64,000 nucleotides of DNA, from assembly GCA_946902985.2 (NCBI GenBank), contig OX336389.2, positions 150,773,099 to 150,837,098 on the forward strand, given 5' to 3'. Origin of the DNA: Meconema thalassinum (Eukaryota; Arthropoda; Insecta; Orthoptera; Tettigoniidae). The translations under genes were made by a program, and so were the position numbers. Under the pieces are notes generated by a model that was not told the DNA's origin, did not search any database, and worked only from the letters and a program-made list of their open reading frames with translations. Shown one piece after another: positions 10,975 to 22,367 of this stretch. How positions within the stretch are numbered: the stretch's first letter is position 1; every line of letters begins with the position of its first letter.

Positions 10975-12510
10975 CAGGGTGATTCATAATTCCTATTACA
11001 AACTTCTGGGGGTTGTAGAGGGGACTAAGTAGATCACAGTTTGAATAGGAACCTTTTTCCGGATATTGATCGTTTCGATACCAAATCGGTTTGAAGATCA
11101 CTTCTATTTTAAATCATCCGCTTCACGGAACGCAAATAACTTTGGCTGAGGGCAACCTCTGCAGTCTCCTGATGCCATACAGTACGTATGTCTTCTGTTT
11201 ACATACCGTAGTGACAGTGAGTCCGCTTTGACAGCAGTTGTGATCCAGTCATTCAGCAGTACAGGATGGCGGCATACACTTTTGAAAAGTACACCGAGAT
11301 GCTACTATGGTACGGCGAAGCTGGACGAAATGGTCAAGCTGCACAACGCATGTATCATGAACGTTTTCTTCATCGCCCCACCCCATCACATATCATTTTT
11401 GTGAGACAACAAAAAAGTCTGCGAGAGACTGGTAGGCCCTACATTCCAACCGAGGAGGCCTGATTGTGGTGCTCCACACACGCGTCGCTCTGTCGACTTT
11501 TAAGAGAACATCCTTTATCACGTAGAAGAGGACTCGACAACGAGTACGCGAAACATTGCCGATGCCGTGAATGGGTTCAAATCGAGTGTCTGGCGTGTTT
11601 TGTGCGACCAGCAACTGCACCCTTTCCACCCAAAGAAAGTTTAAGCAATGGGCCCGGCAGATTTCGCGCCACGTGCCAACTTCTGTGCTTGGTTTCTACA
11701 CCAGTGTATTTATACACACCAAAGTTCCGTGCCACATTATTTTCACCATTGAAGCTCAATCCACCAGGGAAACTGTTTTCAAGTGTCGAAACACTCACAT
11801 TTGGGCTGAAGAAAATCCGCATTCCACACAGCCAAGTGGATTTCAGCAACGGTTTGGCATCAATGTATGGGCTGGTATCCTTGATGGTCTTCTGATTGGA
11901 CCGTACCCTCCTCCTTACATTCTAACGGGTCCCACGTACTTTATCTTACTGCAAGAGGTACTGGTAGTGTACTGTGAAGACTTGCCATTGTCACTATGTC
12001 AGCAAATGTGGTACCAACATGATGGTGAACCAGCGCACTTTGCACGTGCTGTCCGTGAACATCTCGACCAAACATTCGGGGAAAGATGGATAGGTAGAGT
12101 TGGTCTGATTTCGCGGCCACCACGATTGCCAGATTTAACTCCCCTCAACTTTCTTCTGTGGGGCCACATGAAGAACTTTGTTGATGAGACTCCTGTCGAG
12201 TAGAAAGAAGATCTTGTAGCATGTGTCCTGGTGGCAGTGCACATTATTGAACACACACCAGGTCTCGTGGGACGTGTGTATGACAATATGCTGCGCAGGT
12301 GCACGTTGTGTAAAGAACAGTAGGGTCGTCACGGGAACAACTCCTGTAGTGTATACGTGTCTGTGGTGAAGTGGGAGATGTGAAATCCAGTCAAACTGAT
12401 TTGGTATCGAAACGATACTTGTCCGGACATGGGTTCCTAATCAAAATGTGATCTAGTTAGTCCCCTCTACAACCCCCAAAAGTTTGTAATAGGAAATATG
12501 AATCACTCTG
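10975..12510 (+). mobile_element. Mariner-group DNA transposon, decayed, long TIRs
   Basis: Inverted repeats of about 125 bp (10975-11100 and 12385-12510) begin CAGGGTGATTCATA and match through GGGGGTTGTAGAGGGGACTAA to CGTTTCGATACCAAATC. TA duplications sit at 10973-10974 and 12511-12512. The length of about 1.54 kb is right for a single transposase gene. Confidence 0.9.
11266..12203 (+). pseudogene. Mariner/Tc3-like transposase with DUF4817-type helix-turn-helix, frameshifted
   Basis: The start at 11266 gives MAAYTFEKYTEMLLWYGEA, the typical N-terminus of this insect transposase group, with a DUF4817-type DNA-binding domain. A TGA at 11461 ends this frame. The catalytic half is readable at about 11810-12203, including WGWGI-like NVWAGILDGLLIG, QMWYQHDGEPAHFA (second catalytic Asp) and LPDLTPLNFLLWGHMK (third acidic position, here a DLTPLNF-type segment). 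Two or more frame changes separate the halves. The gene is dead. Its product would have bound the TIRs and cut at TA sites. Confidence 0.8.
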
Positions 12511-12512
12511 TA

Positions 12513-14050
12513 GAAGTGATTTTATGTGGTTTTCCTCCTCTATTCGCAGTAAATGCAAGGCCAATGGCTCTTTCATACTTTTTCTACCTTTAATGACCAG
12601 TACAAACACAACTATACATGTCTCAAAACACAGGCTATCAGAGAGGTTCCACACACAACCCGAGGTACATGGACCGGATGGCCACATTGGCAAAGCTCAT
12701 AAATAAAACCAAATCAAACCAGCACTATCACCAGTGAACCACAGGTTAACAAAACAATTAAATATATCACCAACTATATGGGGCTGATGACCAAGAGGAA
12801 TGATATCCCTCAATGGAGTTAAAACTACTAATGTCTCCTTCCTCAGCATACGTTCTTTATCCTATTGATCTATTCTCAACTTTCGAACACGGCCGATGTC
12901 TCACGAGTTGGCTACGAACGTATTAGGGTAGCAGACACATTCAGAAGGATCAGTGATACATTCGACTGGGACAAACGTGTATTTTGTGGGTTCCGGAGTG
13001 ATGCCCCCTACACTTAAAAGCACACTTCCAAAATGAAACTAAACCCTCCCAAACATGACCTAATTATTGTCATTGTCATAAAATATTTTTCAGTGCTATT
13101 CTGAGTGAAATAATGTTTAGGCCAGAAAAAGTCCAGTAGAATGTAGTTATGTGGGCGGGAAACGGAATAGAGAGTATTAGAAGCAATATAAAGTCATTCT
13201 GAATAAGCAGCAGAAAGCAGACCTACTGTATGTATTGTCAATGAACACTTATCTCATTACAAAATCTGATAGCAACTGTGGAACTTTTTTAAGACGCCAT
13301 ATCACATGCCGCAGTGATTTAACATCGAATAAGACATTGTATCTACTGTTCAGATGATACAAACGCAATACATTATTCAAATGCGATGCTTGCTACACTA
13401 CATAACCAGAAAGTACTGTAGGGCAAAAACAAAAAAACATTATGTTAAACAAGAAGGGTTTAAGTAGAAACGATAACAGTGAAAAGGACTGACAAATACT
13501 TATGATATCCTTGGTATTTGCCACTTCTTCATGGATGTAGCCTATCATTTCTATCACGTCGTATACAATGTGTTCTTAAAATCTGTATCTTTGTCTAAAC
13601 ACAGTGTTAGACATATGCCGTTTGTTTTCTAGTTGAGTGAATTATTACTTCCCCAAAATCAGATCATGGTCCAAAGTAAAGCCACTCTGATTATTACAAA
13701 TATGTTGAGTGACAGCAATGGAAAATTATTGAAGCAGTCTCATTTGCTTGTCTGAAGGAGATATGTTACCAAATTAGAAACTATAATTCAGCAAATTAAC
13801 GAATGGATTAAGATCCATGGCAATAATGTGCGCAGATTCTTTCAGACCTATGCTCAACTTAACCGAGCTTTTATCCCAACACCAGAAGAAATGTATTTGA
13901 GTGTGAATTCTCCCCATTTTCTTCCCACACTAACTACACCACATGCGTGCATAGTACTTCACTTCAAGCCCTCGAGCTACCAGTTCTAATCCAATACTGC
14001 AATAATTACAGTTGGAAACTAACTGATATAAAGGTTAACAGTTTACACTC
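12513..14050. other. Unassigned region
   Basis: No open frame with recognisable similarity, no clear element ends and no RNA gene were seen. Confidence 0.3.
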
Positions 14051-14059
14051 ACAGAAATA

Positions 14060-14335
14060 TACGGACCTGATACGGCCAGGTTCACATCGTGCTCCAACCT
14101 CAGGAGAGGAATTAACTGAAAATGGAATGAATGAAGATGAACGAATCTGGCCAATTAGAAAGTACCATCCCAGCATTTGACCGGAGTCTAAAATGGAAAA
14201 AAAAAATGGTAAGCCTTTTCAAGAACAGCTGATAGTTGGGCTTGAAACCTCTCGTCTAAGGAGTTCGAACATAGCTTTGCGTCATGACATTGAGCTGCGT
14301 CTTAGCGATTGTAACTCCCACGGTAAGCAATAATA
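14060..14335 (-). repeat. SINE-like fragment (family D core)
   Basis: The plus strand contains AGTACCATCCCAGCATTTG, AAAATGG and TTTTCAAGAACAGC, diverged forms of the SINE family D body (GGTACTGTCCCGACATTTGCC, GAAAATGGGAAAC, CATTTCAAGCACGGCCG) seen at 21340-21410. It ends against an (AAT)n run. Confidence 0.5.
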
Positions 14336-14339
14336 TGAA

Positions 14340-14396
<57 letters not shown>
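14340..14396 (+). repeat. (AAT)n microsatellite
   Basis: An uninterrupted AAT run of about 57 bp. Confidence 0.95.
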
Positions 14397-14397
<1 letters not shown>

Positions 14398-14519
14398 CTA
14401 CTCAATAACCAAAAATTATAATATTCAGTGGATTTTAATAAAATACTGTTTGCTTCATGTTGTGGCAGTTGGTTTGTTAGTTTGTTGACCTGTGATAATT
14501 TAATCAGTTGAAATGCTGA

Positions 14520-14690
14520 CGCTGTCTTATCAGATTGGATTGCTTACCGCGCAGTGTTGTAATCTGGATACGCTGTTGCCAAGTGCGTAAGTAGAAAGTT
14601 ATTAGCGCTCCAGACGGAGGTAGGAGGTTATCAGATCACAGTCATGTCGTCTCAGGCGAGTTAATCAATACAACTCGTCTGACGCATGCT
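14520..14690 (+). repeat. Dispersed repeat E, diverged copy
   Basis: TTATTAGCGCTCCAGACGGAGGTAG followed by AGGTTATCAGATCACAGTCATG resembles the better matched copies at 35125-35240 and 37979-38110 (ATTAGG.(C/T)TCCAGACACAGC.AGGAGGT). Confidence 0.45.
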
Positions 14691-14827
14691 CAATAAGGAG
14701 TGCTCCAGTGTTACGCTATCACCGTCCGTCATGTGGGAATGTCACTCTATTCTTCTCTAGAATGCTGGCCACATCCCCAGCCTTTAGAAAGCATTATATG
14801 TCACAGAAAATCTTTATTCAGAGCTTA

Positions 14828-15721
14828 CAAGGGGAGGATACGATGCATGGGTGACCGATTCGAACCATCTTTAGTACACGTGTAGGGCATCACCATGCGT
14901 ATACCAGGTGCAAGTAGTAAGGTGCGCTTCACAGCCACTTCCGAGAAATTAATTACTTGCAATTGCAGTGCGGCGTCTATGTGCGTTGTACGCTAGCTAG
15001 AAGCTTAAGAGCGCAAGGTGCAGCGGTAAGAGCCCTGCTTTGTAAGCGCGGGATCGCTGGATCGAATCCCACCGGGACCGGTCCGGTGAGCTTTTTCAGT
15101 GTGTTGTGTTTTTTCGTTGTTGTAAACATTGGCAATTCGTGTCGAGAACAATGTTTATTTTGCAGTCAATTGTAATAACGTGTTATGTGAGCGGGGAAAG
15201 GGATTCTGAAATCATCGTATGGGGGTCAACGTTTGTGACAATACATAATGTACAGTATCGGAATTGCAAATACATTGGTATTATACACGGTCTGCTGTAT
15301 TCTATTACATGTATCGATATACAGTTATACATTTAAGGCCCAGTCTGTTCCGTTCATGCATGTCTGTGAACCATCAGACCACCCCTTACGCCGCAAGCAG
15401 TGACTCATGCTATGCGCTTTGGTTGGAAATTGCCAATGGTTACAACAACAAATAAAACACTGCCATGGCTCACCGGTGGGATTTGATCCAGCGATGCCGC
15501 GCTTATAAAGCAGAGCTCATATCACTGCACCACACGCTCCTTAAGATACATGCTAGCGTACAACGCACATGGACGCCGCACTGCAATTGCGAATAACTAA
15601 TTCCTCGAAAACGGCTGAGAAGCGCACCTTACTACTTGCACCTGGTATACGCCTGGTCATGTCCTACACGTGTACTAAAGATGGTTCGAATCGGTGACCC
15701 ATGCATCGTATCCTCCCCTTG
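14828..15721. mobile_element. Foldback element with tRNA-like arms
   Basis: Two long inverted arms, 14828 to about 15145 and about 15411-15721, match from CAAGGGGAGGATACGATGCA through GGTTCGAA, CACGTGTA, ACTTGCA, GCAGTGCGGCGTC and a tRNA-like stretch to TTGTTGTAA and CATTGGCAATT. The termini CAAGGGGAGG / CCTCCCCTTG are flanked by TTA (14825-14827 and 15722-15724), a 3-bp duplication of the kind made by PIF/Harbinger-type elements. The non-palindromic middle of about 265 bp has no recognisable gene. It is a non-autonomous element by inference. Confidence 0.8.
15012..15085 (+). tRNA. tRNA-Thr(TGT)-like segment inside foldback left arm
   Basis: A-box-like TGCAGCGGTAAGAGC, an anticodon arm with loop TTTGTAA (anticodon TGT) and B-box GGATCGAATCC are in tRNA order and spacing. 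The mirrored right arm at about 15468-15535 (minus) carries the same segment with changes. It is not likely a functional tRNA gene, because stems are imperfect and it is embedded in the repeat arms. Confidence 0.5.
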
Positions 15722-15724
15722 TTA

Positions 15725-18700
15725 GTGTAGAGACAGGTAATGATGTTCAATTTTTACAAACAATTCAAGATGCATTAGTTCGAAAATTTAAAATCTTATT
15801 TCTTATTTCTCGTATCTTATTCAGTCGATTGAAAAGATGATTCGTATGCTGGACTATGATAACAATCATTATTTAACGGCACTAATTGCTGTAGCTTACT
15901 TTTCGTAAATCATAGAAGACGTGTACTTGATTTTTCAAAAAATTAAATCCCGTGGTTCTGTACCCTTAGGAAAGAAGCACTACACAAGACTTAGATTCGG
16001 GGTCGTGATCAGTCCGTAACGAGTAGTATGAGGAGAAACGTGCTTCTTACATTTTCCAGGATTCATAGGCGAACTTAAAATTACAAATAATTTACATGAC
16101 AGGTTTTAAACAAATAACAATTTAATTCGGAATCATCTGACAAGACAATAAATGAATTCCACCCTTATGTGTAACTATGAGTCATTCGCCCGCCACAAGT
16201 GACCTGCAAGCAACCCAGTAGCCCACATGGGACTTTCAGGTATCCAACACTATGTAAACGAACAGCCAGGGACCCGGAAAGTCCCGCCCGTATTTGTCAC
16301 CAGAGTGTCCTCAAACAGTGTTAGCCGCCAAAAGAAGTGACTGACTCAAAACATCAGTCCCCAAAATACCTAACTCAAAACAAATCACCTTAGACAGCTG
16401 TAAAACACAAGGTGAACCAAAATGTCACCTCAAGAGAAATTCACACTGAATAAAAATACATAATACAAAAATACAAAGAAAACATGTTTATGTGTTGTGT
16501 GCGTGGTCGAACAAATAAAATAAATGAGTACTAGACGGGAATTCATTCCCGTTCGACCATTCTAGTGAGTCATGAATTCCCCTTCTGCGGTTTAGAAATC
16601 ACGACAATTATGGGAATACACACAAATGGCTAATATTTAAAAAAAATGACATAGTCTAACCCTTATATAAACAATCAGAAATACACGAATTGTATATTTA
16701 CAATTAATATCAGCCGCATCAAGCGGTCTTAAGCCCTACAAATCAACACAAGGCAATCACGTGACATGCAATGACATATGGTTCGCCGTATGCAACCTTA
16801 AAGTGACATTTACAAGTCTTGGCAGAAACCAGCCAAGCAACAATAGCAAAATAAGAACATGCCTCAGCAGGCGAATAAAACAATATATTACACTTCGATA
16901 AATACGGTTGGAAAATAGTTAGATTAATGGCATGAATAGTTTCCCAATTAATCAAAATATTATAATTTATCAGGCAAGACATTTAACTAATTGTCACGAA
17001 GAATGCATAGCGCGCACGCTACTGCTTATCAAAATTCCAGATCTGAGTACTGTGGTCACTCAAGCTCTCCCTACTCTGCTGTTAGTGTGTGCAGACAAAA
17101 TGCCCAAGCCTCTGGCCTGGATTCTCGAAGATAGCCTCACTTGGCTCCCTGAAATCGTGAGACATAACAAATCAACTCAATCATATTCTTGAAAAATTCC
17201 CCTAGGAATATCAAGATTCAAATGCCAGCAAGTACGCCCCGCAGGTCACGGAAGCTGTAAAATATAGTAGCAACGGTACCGGATCCACAGTCCATACCTG
17301 CTCACTATCGAAGAATTCACACTTAGCACACACAACTACCAAAGCTTGACCAAGTGACCCCCTACACGTAATTCAGACCAAGAATAGATTACAAAACGAG
17401 ACTAATGACCAGAATACAGTAAGGCAGACGGCCTCCCGTGGCAACCAAAGTTGCACCAAGCTAAACACTAGCATTTTCCTGATCAATCATAATCAAAAAG
17501 ACGGGAATTCCCCCCAAGTCTAACACTACCGTTAATAAAGATTTATTTGTCACCACTATCTAACATTTCAGCCGTAAAAAAATCTCACTAGTACCATGCT
17601 TTCATGCGCGCGAGGCGACATGTGAACAAGCACTTCTAATAAAAGCGAAGGGGAAAAGCCGCAAGAAAAAAACACAAATCAAATACTTACAACAAATTGT
17701 CACGTGATACTAAGAAAATAATTATGTCAGCCAAAGAATTTAAATTTAAAACACAGCAAATCAAAAATTATTTACAAACAAATTTCCCAACATTGTGCGT
17801 GATCCCGCCCCGTCCAAAATTAAATAAATTTAATTATGTATGGTACTCATCACTTTCAGCTTTGCCCGGTACCTGACGACACCCCCGTCATCGTCCATCC
17901 GATGACTTAGCCCATCATAATATTCATCATGGCAGATGAAACAACATTGTCCAGGTATTCCATCTCGTGGGCGAACATCTTGCTGTAGGAAATACTATTA
18001 TTATTAATAATCGGCCAACTAGCTAGACTGCATAATAAGCTACTTAATCCACTCATACAGTTCAATGCATTACCGACGAAACTTTCCCTAAAACTGTGGA
18101 ATTGTGTCCACCTAACACACAGTAATTACCACAAGACATGTTGTGCGACACACAACACAATTAATCTTCCAAATACTATGTGCTGCCATCGCACTCGCAA
18201 AATGTTTAAGAATCAGAGTGCCTCGTGCTCGGACAGAGCTTCGCCCTATAAACGTCTTCAAATTCATTAAATCAAGTAACAAGTCTGTTCACAGATCGTA
18301 GTATTTATATGTTTTATCACAAAACACGGTGGAAGGGGAACATCGCTCCGTAATAATTCTTAATAATTGTCATACAGACTTCAGACACATCTCAATCAAC
18401 TCGTAAAAATTAGCACTTTCCAATGACACTCGCGTGCAGAAATTCGCATCGTGGCAACACACATTTCTTGATTTTGCGGGCAAATATCCTTCCCGCTGAA
18501 AAGTAGCATCATGATGTTATTGGCTGTTCCTTCAAATAATGTGAAACACTTAGTTGGTGAACTCCTCCCACTACATGACGTCGGTCATATACTCTCTCCT
18601 TACCTGGACTCTGCGCTCTCTCTCTTTCGTCTTCAAGACAAGGAAAATCAACTGACCTCTCGTTTGAAATAAGCAACGGACTTTCATCTCGCATTAGCCT

Positions 18701-18737
18701 TCCCCCTTTCTTAGAATTGGTTAAATTTAGCCTGGCC

Positions 18738-18738
<1 letters not shown>
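15725..18738. other. Unassigned region
   Basis: Three kilobases without a recognisable gene. The tone is CA-rich noncoding sequence with scattered short frames, the longest 86 codons at 16932-17192 (+), which resembles nothing I know. The 17.1-18.7 kb part could be an old LTR retrotransposon flank, but I could not find paired termini. Confidence 0.3.

Positions 18739-18779
<41 letters not shown>
18739..18779 (-). repeat. Poly(T)/poly(A) tract, 41 bp
   Basis: An uninterrupted run of 41 T. On the minus strand it would be a poly(A) tail, possibly of a retroposed sequence, but no flanking duplication was identified. Confidence 0.9.
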
Positions 18780-18783
<4 letters not shown>

Positions 18784-19232
18784 GCGACATTGACAAGATA
18801 CATTGTTCATCCAGACAGACAATTCTTACGAAATATGGCCATCAGTTCCCTCAAATGGACTAAATCAGAGCTGAAGAAATAAAATATTTGAAGACTTAAA
18901 TATGCGTTTATATTTAAGGGTTCAGTTCGTTACAGAAAGATGCCGTCACGCAGGAGGAGTCTTAATCATCGATATTGAAAGCTAGCCTATATATTCTAGC
19001 ACATAACTTCTCACTGTAATGGTGTTAGTGGAAACATTGGTCGTGAACCTAAAGCTTTTTAGTATATTACAAGAAAAATTCTATTAATAAGCAGGAGAGT
19101 TATAATGCAAATGACCAGTGTTAATGGAAATAGGCTATTTAATTATTCACAGAACTACGTATTATTATTATAATCATTATTAATAATAATTATTATATTA
19201 ATACTATTATTACCATCATTATAATCATTATT
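18780..19232. other. Unassigned AT-rich region
   Basis: No gene was recognised. The last 80 bp are an imperfect (ATT)n stretch that supplied the insertion target of the next SINE. Confidence 0.3.
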
Positions 19233-19244
19233 ATTATAATAATA

Positions 19245-19581
19245 GAGGGGCCTCCGTGGCCCAGGCGGCACCACGCCGGCCTCTCACCACTGGGTTCATG
19301 GTTCAAATCCCGGTCACTTTATGTGAGTTTTTGACGGACAAAGCGGAGGTAGACAGGTTTTTCTCCGGGTACTCCGGTTTTCCCTGTAACAAATTTCATT
19401 CTAGCAACACTCTCTGCTGTCAATTCATTTCATCTGTCATTCATTTAATCATTGCCCCAGGGGAGTGCGATAGGCTTCGGCAGCCGGCACAGTTCATATC
19501 CTCGCCACTAGATGGGGGCTTCATTCATTCCATTCCCTGACCCGGTCGGTCGACTGGAAGCAGGCTATGGATTTTCATTTC
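19245..19581 (+). mobile_element. SINE family A, copy 2 (plus)
   Basis: A complete 337-bp copy. The head GCCTCCGTGGCCCAGGCGG holds the A box and GGTTCAAATCCC the B box of a tRNA-derived pol III promoter. The body carries CGGGTACTCCGGTTTTCCCTG and the tail GGATTTTCATTTC. The 12-bp TSD ATTATAATAATA lies at 19233-19244 and 19582-19593. Confidence 0.92.
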
Positions 19582-19639
19582 ATTATAATAATAAAGATTA
19601 TCACAATTATTAGTATTCGTCTATTCTTCTACTCCTATT

Positions 19640-19897
19640 ATTAGTTTGGCCTTGAGGCCAGATATATGGGTGAGTTTAAATTTGAACCCCTCCTGGGGTC
19701 ATGCTTCACATGATTGTTCGTGACTTCTCGTAAGCTCCTGGGCAAATGCCGGGATGGTACCGTTTAAGAGGCCAAAGTGGCTTTGTTGTAATGCGTGCCC
19801 TGTTTAATCCATCCTCATTCATTTCATTCTTCATTATCTATCCCCTTTATCCAGTTTGGCGTCATGGAAGCGTTAACAGACTGAGCTACCCGGGCTG
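19640..19897 (+). repeat. SINE-like element (family D related)
   Basis: GGCAAATGCCGGGATGGTACC at 19741-19761 is the reverse-oriented core motif of family D. Further on are CTTCATTATCTATCCCCTTTATCC and a degenerate tRNA-like end GCGTTAACAGACTGAGCTACCCGG. Boundaries are approximate. Confidence 0.5.
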
Positions 19898-20472
19898 TAA
19901 TCATATATATTATCTCAATAGTATAGATCCCTCCTGCGGCACTCACAAGCGACTGATCGTGACAAATGAGCATTCAAATGAAAGAGAATAGATATTAGCA
20001 GAGACGAATTGCACTCTAATTTCACAAATATCTATAATTTTTTGAAAAAATTACTTAAAAAATGTACGAAGTATGCGATTTGCAGATATAGTTGCTGTAG
20101 GAAAATAGGCTCCATAATTGCTGTTCACTTCACATTTTGGCCGCTGTGACGCCTGTTTCATGTCATTTTAACAGTCTGAGGTCTTTCCTTTATCATTTTG
20201 CATGGATTTTAGAAACTGTAAGTCAACGGAATGAGTAGGCCTACTGAAATCGTGTAGTTTCATAAATATCGAATAACTGGTGAGTGATTTTCAGTGATTG
20301 CCTTTAAGTTAGGGAACGTAGAACTTGGAATTCTAACTGAAATGTAAATAGGGTTCTATAATCATTTGGTTGAAATAAAAACATAACAAGCTTTTTTCAA
20401 GTTTCTCATTATAAATTTATTGGGGAAAGTGTGGTTTATGAACATGCCAGATTTCTCGCACGGGTCCGCTAG
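19898..20472 (-). repeat. Dispersed hairpin-headed repeat, copy 1 (minus)
   Basis: Read on the minus strand it begins CTAGCGGACCCGTGCGAGAA and continues through CATGTTCATAAACCA, TTTCCCCAATA, TATGTTTTTATTTCAACC, GATAAAGGAAAGACCTCA, GGCGTCACAGCGGCC and CATTTGAATGCTCATTTGTC to CGCTTGTGAG.GCCGCAGG. Copy 2 at 29142-29569 follows the same order over its whole length but lacks about 150 bp present here. It has no coding capacity. Confidence 0.85.
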
Positions 20473-20900
20473 TTGCTAATAATAGACTAAGCTTTACCGG
20501 CTGATACTGTGTACAATCCCTGTCCTAGGTCTCATAAGTAGCGGGATTCTATTAGGAGAGCAGTTAAACCTAAGAGGTATAAAGTTCATGTCATGTAGGT
20601 GGCACATATCGATTGATGGTGCTTGCGTACTTTGTTTCTTGTGGAATGAAATATGGGAGTTTTAGGCAAATATTTTCCTTATCCACTCCCATTTTCGCAC
20701 AAGTAATTTACACTTTACCACTTTGTGGCACGTCTGTTAGGACAGAATAGAAACTGTTGTGCGGTGCTATAAAGAGCTACGAAATATCACGCGCGCTAAA
20801 TAAAACACGCTTTACCAAACTTGTCCCGTCTAACCAACCTGCGCCTGTTCTAGAACTCTTGTCTGCTAAAGTGCACTCTTTTTATTTTTACCAAATAACG

Positions 20901-20901
<1 letters not shown>
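20473..20901. other. Unassigned region
   Basis: No gene or element was recognised. Confidence 0.3.

Positions 20902-20962
<61 letters not shown>
20902..20962 (+). repeat. (ATT)n microsatellite
   Basis: An uninterrupted ATT run of about 60 bp. Open frames through it encode only poly-Tyr or poly-Asn and are not genes. Confidence 0.95.
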
Positions 20963-20966
<4 letters not shown>

Positions 20967-21106
20967 TAATACACCATTTTACCAGGTTGTAAATATAACA
21001 AGCATTTAAGTCATTGGGCATTCCTCTTACGTGGAATCTGATCCGCAAGACTTGAATTTTTATTTCCAGAACATCACATGTAATGAAAAAAGAAGTTATT
21101 TTTGTT

Positions 21107-21480
21107 AATTCAATTAGGGGCTTGGAACACCTTGGTCATCAGACCCGTGTAGCTGTGTGTGTGTGGAAATTGCCTGACAACCTGTATTTCTGTGATTTTT
21201 TGTCATGTGGCCTCCTGAGAGGCCGATTGCAGGTCTTTCTAGTCAACGCCCGCGGGCGACCTGCGCGTCAGAATGAGAGATGAGATGAATGGATTAAAGT
21301 TCGCAAGGATGTGGAAGGAAGCGGCCGTGGCCTATCAGAAGGTACTGTCCCGACATTTGCCTGGAGTTGAAAATGGGAAACAACGGAAAACCATTTCAAG
21401 CACGGCCGACGGTGGGGCTCAAACCCACGTCTACCGAGGCAGCAGAGAACCTGGCCCCACAGCCTAACGCTGAGCTTTAG
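21107..21480 (-). mobile_element. SINE family D, long copy
   Basis: The core GGTACTGTCCCGACATTTGCC-TGGAG and GAAAATGGGAAACAACGG is followed by CGGTGGGGCTCAAACCCACG, a minus-strand B box in a decayed tRNA head. The first 170 bp (GGGGCTTGGAACACCTTGGTC...GTGGCCTCCTGAGAGGCCG) are not found in the other D copies. Ends are approximate. Confidence 0.65.
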
Positions 21481-21529
21481 CGAGCGTAGCCACCGCTGTC
21501 GGTTATTTCTGTGATGACTGTAATACTGT

Positions 21530-21720
21530 TTTTAAGAGTATTAGGGATAGGGATTAAGTAGTTGCCCCAGGACTCGAAGTAAGGTACTATCCCGGCGTTT
21601 GCCTGGAGGGAATGTGAAAATAACGGGGGAAACTATAGCCTTCTCTGTATAGACACTGTCAGTGCCGGGATTCGTAACTCCGATCTCCAGATTTGATGCA
21701 GCTGCCCTCGTCGCCGTGGT
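21530..21720 (-). repeat. SINE family D fragment
   Basis: AAGGTACTATCCCGGCGTTTG-CCTGGAGGGAATGTGAAAATAACGG matches the D core. The tRNA-like end is too diverged to define. Confidence 0.55.
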
Positions 21721-21965
21721 TCACGATGAAACACCAGGAACGCTCAGTAAATTGGACAGCCATGCTCTAGAAATGTTATCCTATCATCGTAAATTTCAAT
21801 ATTGTATTCGCACCCATATCATCATTCGAAAACACAAGAGTCAGAATAGCTAGACAGGATGTGACGCATAGGCTACAGTATATTTTTAGCAGAATAATTG
21901 AGCAGGTTATTATAATTATTTTTATTAGCAGTATAGTCAATTATATTATTTTTATTAATGATAAT

Positions 21966-22299
21966 GAAAATGAAAATCCACAGCCTGTTTCCAGTCTCCG
22001 ACCGGGTCAGGAATGGAATGAATGGAGCCCCCAACTAGCGGCGAGGATATGGACTGTGCCGGCTGCCGAGGCCTGACGCACTCCTCTGGGGCAATGATTA
22101 GATGAATGACAGATGAAATGAAATGATAGTGGAGAGTGTTGCTGGAATGAAATTTTGACAGGGAAATCCGGAGTACCCGGAGAAAAACCTGTCTGCCTCC
22201 GTTTTGTCCAGCACAGATCTCACATGGAGTGACCGGGATTTGAACCACGGACCCAGCGGTGAGAGGCCGGCGTGCTACCGCCTAAGCCACGGAGGCTTC
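21966..22299 (-). mobile_element. SINE family A, copy 3 (minus)
   Basis: A complete 334-bp copy in minus orientation: tail GAAAATGAAAATCCACAG at the left, head CCTAAGCCACGGAGGCTTC at the right, with intact A and B boxes. The 12-bp TSD ATTAATGATAAT lies at 21954-21965 and 22300-22311. It faces copy 4 head to head across an (AAT)n run. Confidence 0.93.
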
Positions 22300-22306
22300 A
22301 TTAATG

Positions 22307-22308
<2 letters not shown>

Positions 22309-22351
<43 letters not shown>
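22309..22351 (+). repeat. (AAT)n microsatellite between inverted SINEs
   Basis: A perfect AAT run in the 68-bp spacer between two oppositely oriented family A SINEs. Confidence 0.95.
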
Positions 22352-22367
22352 TTGACTGTATTCTATC

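Noticed and set aside
15012..15085. Functional tRNA-Thr gene
   Set aside because: The segment is duplicated in inverted orientation within foldback arms, and its stems are imperfect; the acceptor stem does not pair convincingly.
18509..18796. Minus-strand frame beginning with a long poly-Lys run
   Set aside because: The Lys run is the poly(T) tract read in reverse; the remainder has no known similarity.
20757..21048. Open frames ending in poly-Tyr or poly-Asn
   Set aside because: They are translations of the (ATT)n microsatellite; nothing outside the run looks coding.
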